From the NCBI RefSeq assembly GCF_038050375.1, contig NZ_CP150886.1, forward strand, positions 310,001 through 374,000: DNA of 64,000 nucleotides. The letters are read 5' to 3'. The notes under the pieces were generated by a model. That model ran no database searches and was not told where the DNA came from. It was given only the letters and a program-made list of their open reading frames with translations. This document shows positions 18,328 through 27,423 of the stretch, piece by piece. Every line of letters begins with the position of its first letter. The first letter of the stretch is position 1. This DNA comes from Okeanomitos corallinicola TIOX110. Its GTDB lineage: Bacteria; Cyanobacteriota; Cyanobacteriia; Cyanobacteriales; Nostocaceae. A program made the translations under genes and the position numbers.

Positions 18328-19050
18328 CTAATACAATTTAAATCCTTTACTATTACCATAAGTAACTTTCTTAAACTTGACCTGATTACTACCAGGATTA
18401 TAAATAGTATAAGTAGCTTCACCAGGATTGCGTCCAACATTACCGACTCCAATTATTTGACGGGGTGTAATAGTAGTTGTTTGCGGGGAAATTTGGTGAT
18501 CAAGAGTGGTAACTTCACTGGTAACAGAACCACCTTGTAATTGATATTGAAAAGTTAAACCAGAACGACCACAAAATAAATTATTGGCTTGCATGCGTGA
18601 GAGTCTATCTAACATTTGAATAGGAGGAGTTTCTGGTGTAAGTTCATCGCTGACACCTACAGTTGAACCATGAATCAATAAACAATCTAATTCAAAAAAA
18701 CCAAAATCTAAATTTCTCAACCATTGAACAGTTTGACGAGAAACAGAATCCCAAAGCATTTTTACAGTATCACCCCCATATTTTGCTAATAAATCAGGAA
18801 CATTCCCACTAGGACCTAAACCATGTAAATTTAAACATTGTTCTTCCCACCACCCCTTACAAATGATCGGTTGTAATTCACCACGACGGGGAGATTTTAC
18901 CCTTGCTATTAATTGTTCACATTCTTTGGTGGGTCCAACTAAATCACCCAAAATATATAAAGCATCTACATAACGTTGACGCTTAATATCTGCCATGACA
19001 GCTTCGTAAGCTGCTAAATTTCCATCAATTCCACTCAAGATAATCCACAT
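18328..19050 (-). CDS. Degenerate metallophosphoesterase-like protein (likely non-catalytic)
   Basis: 240 aa, a divergent paralogue of the next gene upstream. The fold motifs can be followed, but most metal ligands are gone. Motif 1 reads LSGIDGN (Asp to Gly7, His to Asp9), GDLVG keeps Asp36, the GNHD motif is GWWE (67 is Trp), LIHGST keeps His127, and the GHTH motif is GRSG (162-164). With three of five motifs destroyed it is unlikely to be a phosphoesterase; a regulatory or binding role is possible. It is the last gene of a five-gene minus-strand operon behind a Zur-type operator. The reading frame is intact. Confidence 0.8.
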   Translation of the reverse strand: MWIILSGIDGNLAAYEAVMADIKRQRYVDALYILGDLVGPTKECEQLIARVKSPRRGELQPIICKGWWEEQCLNLHGLGPSGNVPDLLAKYGGDTVKMLWDSVSRQTVQWLRNLDFGFFELDCLLIHGSTVGVSDELTPETPPIQMLDRLSRMQANNLFCGRSGLTFQYQLQGGSVTSEVTTLDHQISPQTTTITPRQIIGVGNVGRNPGEATYTIYNPGSNQVKFKKVTYGNSKGFKLY

Positions 19051-19099
19051 AATTTTCGATAATAATTCAAAATCCAGATTTTATAATTCCCCAATTATC

Positions 19100-19909
19100 T
19101 TACCTTGTACAAACATGAGTAGGGTCATCTGCTTTTTCGGCAAATTCTAAACCTTGTGATAAACGCCAAGCAAAAATTTTAGGTAGTCCTTTTTCAATGA
19201 TTGCTGCACAGGTTTTTTGATAATTATAAGTAACTTCTCTCAAACTAACTGCTTGAGTTTCATCATCATAAATTACATAGGTTGCATTTGGTCTACCATG
19301 TCGAGGTTCTCCTACAGAACCCACGTTAATAATGCGTTTGACGGGAGATGTGAAGCTAATTTCCTGTGATATTGTTTGACTATCAACTGTTGCTTGTATA
19401 TTACCAGTGTTTAAAGTTCTGACATAGGGTACATGAGTATGTCCACAAAATAGGGTATCTGCACCCGTAGACAGCACCCTTTCTAAAGCTGTAAAGGCAT
19501 CAATTTCGGGTAATAAATATTCATGATTACTATGGGGACTACCATGTACAAAAGCTAAATTTTTCCATTGTAAACTGTAGGGTAAATTAGCTAAAAATTC
19601 ACGGTTTTCGGGGTGAACTTCTTGATTAGTCCATTCATGAGCTTGAAGACCTCTTTTTTCTGCTAATAATGAGGGATAACTACAATCACAAGCATTTAAC
19701 CCTTCTACTATATCTTCATCCCAACAACCAACACAGGTAGGAATATCTAAAGAGCGAATTTGGCTAATAACAGCGTTGGGATGGGGTCCATATCCTACTA
19801 AATCACCAACACAAAAAATTTTTTCTGCTTTTTGCTGATCAATGTCTAATAATACAGCATCTAAGGCTTCATAATTACCATGAATACATGATATAACGGC
19901 TATTTTCAT
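19100..19909 (-). CDS. Metallophosphoesterase with cysteine-substituted metal site
   Basis: 269 aa of the calcineurin-like phosphoesterase fold. Motifs: VISCIHGN (Cys8, His10), GDLVGYGP (Asp36), VGCWDED (Cys62 where Asn is usual and Trp63 where His is usual), FVHGSP (His122) and FCGHTH (His157, His159). So one oxygen ligand of each metal in the usual binuclear site is replaced by Cys, and CDC follows at 74-76. This would favour thiophilic metals such as zinc, but that is inference. ATG overlaps the upstream NTPase stop (ATGA). Substrate unknown. Confidence 0.85.
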   Translation of the reverse strand: MKIAVISCIHGNYEALDAVLLDIDQQKAEKIFCVGDLVGYGPHPNAVISQIRSLDIPTCVGCWDEDIVEGLNACDCSYPSLLAEKRGLQAHEWTNQEVHPENREFLANLPYSLQWKNLAFVHGSPHSNHEYLLPEIDAFTALERVLSTGADTLFCGHTHVPYVRTLNTGNIQATVDSQTISQEISFTSPVKRIINVGSVGEPRHGRPNATYVIYDDETQAVSLREVTYNYQKTCAAIIEKGLPKIFAWRLSQGLEFAEKADDPTHVCTR

Positions 19910-20679
19910 ACTATTTGACCCTCTGATAAAATTTGTTTGACTTGTTGTTGATATTGCAAAATCATGGCTTCAGATAAACAACAATCTGATAATGTTGTTT
20001 TTAATGCTGATTCATCTAGGTTTTTACCTGATAATTCTAATCCATTAAAACGGTCTGGTCTACCTTCTAAATATCTAGGTAAATTCAATTCTAGAAAATC
20101 TATTTGGGGAGTACCTGCAACAAAATCACAGTAAATGGAACGTCCATCATTGACATCAAATATTCCTTTAGCACGGGTTACTTCTCCATAAGCTCCATGA
20201 GTTATTTCATACCAAAATTCTTCTAAACTGGTTTCATCAATAACTTGACCAGTTGTACAAACTCGCCAGATATTTTCTATGGTTTTATGTTCTGCTGGTG
20301 TACCATAGATAATTTCATCAGCCCAGATATCATATTCATGGTTTTTATCACCTGGTGCTATGATAGCGATCGCTCGATATTTTAGATTATCTAATATTGA
20401 TGATACAGATTTTAATTCTAAATAAGAACCTAACTCTAAATATAATCTATCAGCTTCTGGTAGTTGATGAAAAAAATTTAATTCGTCACCATCTCCAAAT
20501 ACATTGATCTCAGGAAATTCCACCTTGATTCTATGTTGATCTATGGTAACATTGCCTGTACCGGGGCTAAAGTAAATTACTTTTTCCTTAGACTTAATAT
20601 TTCTGATTTCTTCACAGATGTAAGTGGTTTTTCCTACTCCTGAACAGCCAGCAATAGCTGTAATTATTTGCTTATTCAT
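19906..20679 (-). CDS. CobW/COG0523-like P-loop NTPase (lacks CxCC)
   Basis: 257 aa. Walker A is AIAGCSGVGKTTYICEEI. The C-terminal half (YGEVTRAKGIFDVNDGR, then PDRFNGLELSGKNLDESAL) resembles the C-terminal domain of COG0523 (CobW) proteins, where the same Gly-x-x-x-R-A-K-G and GLELSGKNLD pattern occurs. The CxCC metal motif and His-rich tract of the operon's first gene are missing. It probably belongs to a divergent branch of the metallochaperone GTPases. It overlaps the metallophosphoesterase by 4 bp, suggesting stoichiometric co-production. Confidence 0.7.
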   Translation of the reverse strand: MNKQIITAIAGCSGVGKTTYICEEIRNIKSKEKVIYFSPGTGNVTIDQHRIKVEFPEINVFGDGDELNFFHQLPEADRLYLELGSYLELKSVSSILDNLKYRAIAIIAPGDKNHEYDIWADEIIYGTPAEHKTIENIWRVCTTGQVIDETSLEEFWYEITHGAYGEVTRAKGIFDVNDGRSIYCDFVAGTPQIDFLELNLPRYLEGRPDRFNGLELSGKNLDESALKTTLSDCCLSEAMILQYQQQVKQILSEGQIV

Positions 20680-20785
20680 ATTGGTAATTGTTGATCAAAT
20701 AAGTAGGGTGGGGAATGCCCACCTGAGATCAGTTTATGATAACTCGATTGTGTGTTTAATATTCAGACTTTGATCAAAGAGATTA

Positions 20786-21436
20786 TTACCCAAAATATGC
20801 TTTATGTCGAATTAAATTCATGAACTCTTCACGGGTTCTTGCATCTTCGGAAAACACACCACGCATTGCACTGGTAACAGTCCAAGAACCAGGTTTTTGT
20901 ACTCCTCTCATAACCATACACATATGAGTTGCTTCTACTACTACTGCAACACCATGAGGTTTGAGTAAACCTTGGAGTGCATCAGCAATTTGTACAGTCA
21001 GACGTTCTTGTACCTGCAAACGTCTTGCATACATTTCACAAATGCGGGCAATTTTTGATAAACCAATGACTTTACCATTAGGAATATAAGCTACATGAGC
21101 GCGGCCAATGATTGGTAATATGTGATGCTCACAGGAACTAAAAATATCAATGTCTCGCACTAACACCATTTCATTCGCATTTTCTGTAAACACTGCTCCA
21201 TTGAGCAATTCATCTAAGGATTCATGATATCCTTTGGTCAGAAATTGTAAGGCTTTAACCACTCTTTTAGGGGTATTTTGTAATCCTTCCCGATCAGGAT
21301 TTTCTCCTAGTCCAATCAGCAATTTTCTCACAGCTTGCATCATTTCTGCTTCTGTGACTTTTGGTTGTTGCTGAGTAGATATAAATGACAAATCTTGAGG
21401 ATTAGAATTTAGATCAGGTCGGGTTGATAAAGTCAT
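20786..21436 (-). CDS. folE: GTP cyclohydrolase I
   Basis: 216 aa. Converts GTP to dihydroneopterin triphosphate, the first step of folate and pterin synthesis. [20 protein letters not shown] and [20 protein letters not shown] include the zinc-binding Cys and His, and THMCMVMRG gives the second zinc Cys. FolE is a zinc enzyme, so its place directly after a COG0523 gene behind a Zur-type site fits a response that supplies zinc, or extra enzyme, under zinc shortage. The gap to cobW is about 60 bp. Confidence 0.95.
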   Translation of the reverse strand: MTLSTRPDLNSNPQDLSFISTQQQPKVTEAEMMQAVRKLLIGLGENPDREGLQNTPKRVVKALQFLTKGYHESLDELLNGAVFTENANEMVLVRDIDIFSSCEHHILPIIGRAHVAYIPNGKVIGLSKIARICEMYARRLQVQERLTVQIADALQGLLKPHGVAVVVEATHMCMVMRGVQKPGSWTVTSAMRGVFSEDARTREEFMNLIRHKAYFG

Positions 21437-21494
21437 TGTTTTTGGTTGAATAAATTATTGATGGATAAATTTTGTGATATTTATTGATGCTTAT

Positions 21495-22502
21495 TCAGCA
21501 TAATAAACAATTATTGAGGTTTGTGTAAATTTCCTCTTTTTCTAAGTTTTTACCAATAAACACTATCTGATTTTTGGGTGGTGTTGGCCATTCATCAGCG
21601 TGTAAGCTGTAGCGTGGTCCACTCAGTTGGAAAATGTGGCGCAGTTCACTATCACTAAACCATAAAATCCCCTTGGATCTGAATACTGTTTGGGGCATTT
21701 TTTCCGTGAGAAAAGTTTCAAATTTATGCACGTTAAATGGTCTATCTGCTTGGAAAGATATGGATATAAAACCATCATTCTCTAAATGGGGAGAGTGATG
21801 ATCATGATGATGGTGTTCGTGATTTTCTTCTATATGATTGGAGATATATTCATTTTCTGGTGTGAGATTGACGCTTAAAATTAATGGTAAGGGAACTTGA
21901 CCATATTGAGTATGTAAAATTCTGGCTGCACTTTTCACATCATAGATAAAGTTTTCTACTGATTTAATTTTTTCTGGTGTCACTAAGTCGGTTTTGTTCA
22001 GTAGAATCATATCGCCGTAGGTAATTTGTTGTAAAGCTGCGTCACTTTCAAAATGATCTTCATTAAATGTTTCGGTATCTACTACGGTGATGATTGAATC
22101 TAGGGTGGTTAAGTCTTTTAATTCTGTTCCTAGAAAGGTTAAAACTATTGGTAGTGGGTCAGCAACTCCAGTGGTTTCAATGACTAAATAATCTATTTTT
22201 TCTTCTCTTTCTAAAATTCGATAGACTGCATCAACTAAACCATCATTGATAGTGCAGCATATACAGCCATTGCTAAGTTCTACCATGTCTTGATCTACGG
22301 TTACTAGCAATTGGCTGTCAATATTAATATCACCAAATTCATTGACGAGAACTGCTACTTTTAAATCTTGTTTATTTTGCAGAATTTGATTGAGAAGTGT
22401 GGTTTTTCCACTGCCTAAAAATCCGGTGATGATTGTGACTGGCATTCCTTGTTTGGGAATTTCCATGACTGGGTTTGTAGTGGGTAATGTTAATTGAGTC
22501 AT
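21495..22502 (-). CDS. CobW/COG0523 GTPase, putative zinc metallochaperone
   Basis: 335 aa. GTPase motifs: VTIITGFLGSGKTTLLNQIL, then VLVNEFGDINID, the CICC metal motif at residues 80-83 (SNGCICCTIND), ETTGVADP and NKTD. A His-rich tract (HHHHDHH within residues about 220-240) and a C-terminal CobW domain follow. Such proteins load zinc into target proteins under shortage. The open frame extends to 22559, but the extra residues would be encoded by the operator palindrome; ATG at 22502 (MTQLTLPTTNP) is the likely start. First gene of the putative Zur operon. Confidence 0.93.
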   Translation of the reverse strand: MTQLTLPTTNPVMEIPKQGMPVTIITGFLGSGKTTLLNQILQNKQDLKVAVLVNEFGDINIDSQLLVTVDQDMVELSNGCICCTINDGLVDAVYRILEREEKIDYLVIETTGVADPLPIVLTFLGTELKDLTTLDSIITVVDTETFNEDHFESDAALQQITYGDMILLNKTDLVTPEKIKSVENFIYDVKSAARILHTQYGQVPLPLILSVNLTPENEYISNHIEENHEHHHHDHHSPHLENDGFISISFQADRPFNVHKFETFLTEKMPQTVFRSKGILWFSDSELRHIFQLSGPRYSLHADEWPTPPKNQIVFIGKNLEKEEIYTNLNNCLLC

Positions 22503-22530
22503 GATTTTTCTTATGGTTGATTCATCTATA

Positions 22531-22559
22531 ATGATAATCATTATCAATATAGCACACAA
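22531..22559 (-). promoter_or_regulatory. Putative promoter of the cobW-folE operon
   Basis: On the minus strand TTGTGT (22554-22559) and TATCAT (22531-22536) are separated by exactly 17 bases, a plausible -35/-10 pair. The -10 overlaps the palindromic operator, as expected for repression. Confidence 0.5.
22532..22546. promoter_or_regulatory. Zur-type operator, perfect 7-1-7 palindrome
   Basis: TGATAATCATTATCA is a perfect inverted repeat of seven bases around a central C. It matches the Zur-box pattern TGATAAT-N-ATTATCA known in bacteria, including Anabaena. It lies 30 bp upstream of the cobW ATG. A Fur-family operator is the close alternative; the zinc-related genes favour Zur. Confidence 0.85.
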
Positions 22560-22582
22560 AATTTTTCAGGACAAAAATTATC

Positions 22583-22619
22583 TGGGACTTATGCACTGTA
22601 AAAATTAATTATGGTATGA
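22583..22619. repeat. Dispersed 37-bp repeat, copy 1
   Basis: Begins TGGGACTTATGCACTGTA and ends near ATGGTATGA. About three quarters of its positions match 45856-45892; a weaker match lies near 34811. Confidence 0.65.
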
Positions 22620-22629
22620 GTTCACCCCT

Positions 22630-22682
22630 CCCCATAAACATGGGGGTCTAAGAATGGCTCTATTTCCCCTTTTTCAAGGGGG
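22630..22682. terminator. Two GC-rich hairpins between hemB and cobW
   Basis: CCCCAT-AAAC-ATGGGG (22630-22645) and CCCCTT-TTTC-AAGGGG (22666-22681) lie just after the hemB stop on the minus strand. There is no clear U-tract, so they may act as a transcript-end structure or simply be repeat DNA. Confidence 0.4.
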
Positions 22683-22717
22683 ACTAAGGGGGGAGCAGTA
22701 TTGGGTAGGTATCTAAG

Positions 22718-23710
<993 letters not shown>

Positions 23711-23734
23711 TTATCAGACAGCATACATATTTTA

Positions 23735-23755
23735 CAATAATGATAATCGTTCTTG
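23735..23755. promoter_or_regulatory. Candidate Fur/Zur-like pseudo-palindrome upstream of hemB
   Basis: CAATAATGAT-A-ATCGTTCTTG is a 10-1-10 inverted repeat with 8 of 10 arm positions paired. It contains TAATGATAATC, similar to Fur-family boxes, and lies 40-60 bp before the hemB GTG. It is weaker than the cobW site. Confidence 0.4.
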
Positions 23756-24075
23756 CCAAATATGAGCATCCAATTTTCATCCCCATCTTCTCTGATTGTG
23801 CTTTCATAGAAATAGATGAAGTTTTGCAAAATCGTTCTTTACCGATTTGGGCAAGTTTGGCGCGTATACGTACAGAGTTGTATAGAGATATTCGCCGTAT
23901 TTATTGTGGTCATTCAGAAGCTTTAGAATTGGGATTTGAGCAAGCTGAACCATTTTGGGGTCGTCATTATTTGTTTTGGCATCATGGGCAGCCTCTCACC
24001 TTAATTTATGAAGTTTTTTCACCTTATTTGACCAAATATTTAGGTCAAACCCAGTTCAATGGCAATAGTAAGTAG
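23740..24075 (+). pseudogene. 5'-truncated chorismate lyase-like gene (Ycf21/DUF98)
   Basis: The 111-aa frame contains the C-terminal signature I recognise from cyanobacterial chorismate lyases: LQNRSLPIWASLARIRTELY, IYCGHSEALELGFEQ, then FWGRHYLFWHHGQPLTLIYE and VFSPYLTKYLG. Full-length members are roughly 180-200 aa. The N-terminal half is absent because hemB starts divergently only 45 bp upstream, and the first 25 residues are unlike the family. The intact enzyme makes 4-hydroxybenzoate for plastoquinone synthesis. It could be a gene remnant or a shortened but expressed protein; no internal stop is present. Confidence 0.65.
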
Positions 24076-24205
24076 ACAGAGGTTAATGTTAAAAATTTTA
24101 AAGATGTGAAGACTTTTTCACTTAATAGACATTAAACCATTCACAACTAATGAATTAAACTAATGATTTGATCTTTGCCAACATTATTAGCAACCATATA
24201 TTGTC

Positions 24206-25912
24206 ATGACACTACCTATTGTGTCTAGTCTAATGAAGAAAAAAAAGCAACCATCTTTGGTGCTAACACTTTCAGTTGCGGGATTATTAATTGGAGTCGG
24301 AAGTGCTGCTTACTGGTTTTTTACTCAAGGACAGCCATTTTCTAGAAATTTACCAGTAGGTGCAAATATTATTCCTCAAGATGCTTTACTGACAATTTCC
24401 GTAACTACAGATAATCAAGAATGGGGAAAATTAAGGGAGTTGGGAACAGTAGCAACTCAAAGAGAAATAGAAAAAAATTTAACACAATTGCAAAAACGCT
24501 TTCTTACTAATAATGGTTACAATTTTGAGAAAGACATTAAACCATGGGTGGGAGATGAAGTCACAATTGCTGTTTTACCTCGTGCTATAGTTAATGATAC
24601 TTCACAACCAAAATCAACTGACCAGAATATTTATAAACAGTCAATGATAATGGTTTTACCTATTAAAAAACCAGAAGTGGCTAATAGTGCTTTTATGCAA
24701 AATAAATTACAAAATCAAGGTAAATTGGTAGAGCATAAGTATCAAGGAATTACTATTACACAAAAACAAGGAAACCCTGGAGAAAAACTATCTGCGGCTG
24801 TAATTAATCAGCAATTTATGTTAATTACAGATGATATTAAAACTATGGAAAGAACTATTAATAGTTTTAAAAATCAAACATCTTTGTCAAGGTTGACAGG
24901 TTTTGCAGAAAATTTTTCTAAAATTAGTAATTATAAACCTTTTGCTCAGTTTTATATCAATGTACCAACTGCTGCTAAAATAGCGGCTCAAACTCCTAAC
25001 CGAGCTTTACCAAATCAGGTACTAACACAACTTCAAAATAATCAAGGTCTGGCGGGAAATATCACCCTAGAACCACAGGGAATTAGGTTAAAAGGTGTTT
25101 CTTGGTTAAATTCTCATAGTCGGCGGGTTTTGGCGGTAGAAAATAAGGCTGGAAGTATGCAAAATCGTCTTCCTAGAGAAACTTTGATGATGTTTTCTGG
25201 TAGTAATTTAAATCATTTTTGGACAGATTACATTTCTACTTCTAAGGGAAATCCTTTAGCACCTTTCAACCCGGAGGAATTGAAAAAGAGTGTTAAATCT
25301 TTGATCAATTTGGACTTGGAGCAAGATTTACTCAGTTGGATGACTGGAGAATTTTCTATTGCAGTAATTCCTAATAGTTCAAATGATGCGACACCAGATA
25401 ATTTTCGAGTGGGTTTGGTATTTATGATCAAGGCTGGTAATCCTCAAGGGGAAAGACGTAAATTGGCAGAAACTACTTTGGAAAAGCTAGATAATGTAGT
25501 TAAGAACCAATATCAATTTAAAGTAGAATCTGCTACTGTCGTTGGTAAATCTGTTGTTAATTGGATTTCACCTTTCGGGACTTTAACTGCTACTCATGGT
25601 TGGTTAGATGAAGAGTTACTTTTCTTCGTTTTAGGCGCTCCGATTACTGAAAAAATTATTACTAAACCTAATCAGACATTGGCTAGTAATTTTCTGTTTC
25701 AACAAACTGTTCCTCAAGAATTAAATCCTGCTAATAGTTTGTTTTTCTTGGATATGGAAAGGGTTGTGAATAATTTTAGTTTCAATAGAGGACTTTCTAA
25801 TCAACAAGCTTTTTTGTCTGCTATAAAGACAGTTGGTGTAAAAACTGCTGTTAAAGATAATCGTAGTCAGCAGTATGATGTTGTTTTAAAGCTGAAAAAA
25901 GTTAAGAATTAA
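24206..25912 (+). CDS. DUF3352-type protein with N-terminal membrane anchor
   Basis: 568 aa. A single hydrophobic anchor (LVLTLSVAGLLIGVGSAAYW) is followed by a long exported domain starting NLPVGANIIPQDALLTISVT, then KPWVGDEVTIAVLP and LLSWMTGEFSIAVIPN, two related halves each with an acidic G-D/E-x-x-I-A-V motif. This is the pattern of the DUF3352 family, common in cyanobacteria and of unknown function. Probably anchored in the plasma membrane and facing the periplasm. Transcribed alone, convergent with glmU. Confidence 0.8.
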   Translation: MTLPIVSSLMKKKKQPSLVLTLSVAGLLIGVGSAAYWFFTQGQPFSRNLPVGANIIPQDALLTISVTTDNQEWGKLRELGTVATQREIEKNLTQLQKRFLTNNGYNFEKDIKPWVGDEVTIAVLPRAIVNDTSQPKSTDQNIYKQSMIMVLPIKKPEVANSAFMQNKLQNQGKLVEHKYQGITITQKQGNPGEKLSAAVINQQFMLITDDIKTMERTINSFKNQTSLSRLTGFAENFSKISNYKPFAQFYINVPTAAKIAAQTPNRALPNQVLTQLQNNQGLAGNITLEPQGIRLKGVSWLNSHSRRVLAVENKAGSMQNRLPRETLMMFSGSNLNHFWTDYISTSKGNPLAPFNPEELKKSVKSLINLDLEQDLLSWMTGEFSIAVIPNSSNDATPDNFRVGLVFMIKAGNPQGERRKLAETTLEKLDNVVKNQYQFKVESATVVGKSVVNWISPFGTLTATHGWLDEELLFFVLGAPITEKIITKPNQTLASNFLFQQTVPQELNPANSLFFLDMERVVNNFSFNRGLSNQQAFLSAIKTVGVKTAVKDNRSQQYDVVLKLKKVKN

Positions 25913-25996
25913 CAATTAACAATTAATAATTCAGAAGTTAGGAGTAGTAAGGAAGAATTTAAGTTTTACCTATTCCCTCCTTCATGAATTATTTGA

Positions 25997-27352
25997 TTAA
26001 TTTTCAGTTTTTCTTTTCCAACCTGGTTTAATAACTTGACGACTTCTAGCAATGACTAAAGCATTATTTTCTACATCTTCTGTGACTGTTGAACCCGCAG
26101 CGATATAAACATCATTTCCTATCGTAATCGGTGCGACTAAAACACTATTAGATCCGGTTTTTGTGCGATCGCCTATTCTGGTTCTATGTTTTTTCACACC
26201 GTCATAATTAGCGGTAATTGTTCCTGCACCGACGTTAACTTGAGTTCCCGCAGTTGTATCACCTAAATAGGAAAGGTGTGCTACGTTTGTGCGATCGCCT
26301 AATTGACTATTTTTCAACTCTACAAAATTACCTATTCTACAACCAGAACCAACTTCTACATGGCCGCGTAAATGTGCATAGGGTCCTATTCTTGTTCCTG
26401 TTTCTACAAAACTATCTGTAATTACAGAATATTGCACAGTGACATTTTCAGCCAATTGACTATTTTCAATTAAACTTCCAGGTCCAATATGACAACCTGA
26501 TTTAATCATTGTTTTACCTCGTAAATGGGTTTGAGGTTCAATAATTACATCTGGTTCTAATTCTACGGTTTCATCAATGGTAATACTGGCAGGATCATTC
26601 ATTGTTACTCCTGCTAATAACCATTTTTCTTTGATTCTATTTTGGAGAATATCGTTAGCGTTAGCTAATTGTAATCTATCATTAATTCCCAAAATTTCTT
26701 GGTCATCTTCCACATCTACAGCCATGACTTTACCTACTTGGGTAACAGCATCAGTGAGATAATATTCTTTTTGAGCATTATCATTTTTTAAATGTGGTAA
26801 AATCTTGGCTAAATCAGACCAACGGAAACAGTAAATACCAGCATTTACACGATTATTTTCTCTCTGTTCGGGAGTACAATCTTTATCCTCAACCATTTCC
26901 TGTACAACATTATCACTATCACAAAAAACTCTACCGTAACCCTGGGGATTTGCTAAACTTGCGGTGAGAATTGTACAGGAATTTTGATTGTCTTTATGAA
27001 TTCGCAAAAGATTATTTAAAGTTTCTGTTCTTAATAAAGGTACATCACCATTGAGGATTAATAAATCTCCATTGTATGCTTGTAAATGGGGAAGTAATTG
27101 TTGAATCGCATGACCTGTACCTAATTGTGAAGTCTGTTCTACAAATTCTAGTTCTGAAACATGATCTAAAGCAGTTTTTACTTCTTCTGATTTATATCCA
27201 ACAATTACTAATTTTCGGGAAGGTGAAAATGGTTCAACACTTTTAATCACGCGTTCAACTAAGGATTTTCCACCCAAAGAATGTAATACTTTAGGTAGAT
27301 TAGATTTCATTCTTGTGCCTTTTCCTGCGGCGAGAATTGCTACAACAACCAT
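25997..27352 (-). CDS. glmU: Bifunctional GlmU (GlcN-1-P acetyltransferase / GlcNAc-1-P uridyltransferase)
   Basis: 451 aa. The N-terminal pyrophosphorylase has [20 protein letters not shown] and [10 protein letters not shown]; the C-terminal left-handed beta-helix hexapeptide repeats (for example [20 protein letters not shown]) end with [20 protein letters not shown] and [14 protein letters not shown]. It makes UDP-GlcNAc for peptidoglycan and surface glycans. Length and both domains are intact. Confidence 0.97.
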   Translation of the reverse strand: MVVVAILAAGKGTRMKSNLPKVLHSLGGKSLVERVIKSVEPFSPSRKLVIVGYKSEEVKTALDHVSELEFVEQTSQLGTGHAIQQLLPHLQAYNGDLLILNGDVPLLRTETLNNLLRIHKDNQNSCTILTASLANPQGYGRVFCDSDNVVQEMVEDKDCTPEQRENNRVNAGIYCFRWSDLAKILPHLKNDNAQKEYYLTDAVTQVGKVMAVDVEDDQEILGINDRLQLANANDILQNRIKEKWLLAGVTMNDPASITIDETVELEPDVIIEPQTHLRGKTMIKSGCHIGPGSLIENSQLAENVTVQYSVITDSFVETGTRIGPYAHLRGHVEVGSGCRIGNFVELKNSQLGDRTNVAHLSYLGDTTAGTQVNVGAGTITANYDGVKKHRTRIGDRTKTGSNSVLVAPITIGNDVYIAAGSTVTEDVENNALVIARSRQVIKPGWKRKTEN

Positions 27353-27423
27353 AATTAACTATCAGTAAATTTCAATGATCAATGTTTTTAGTATTTTTCC
27401 GATTCAGTTTCAAATCATATCAG

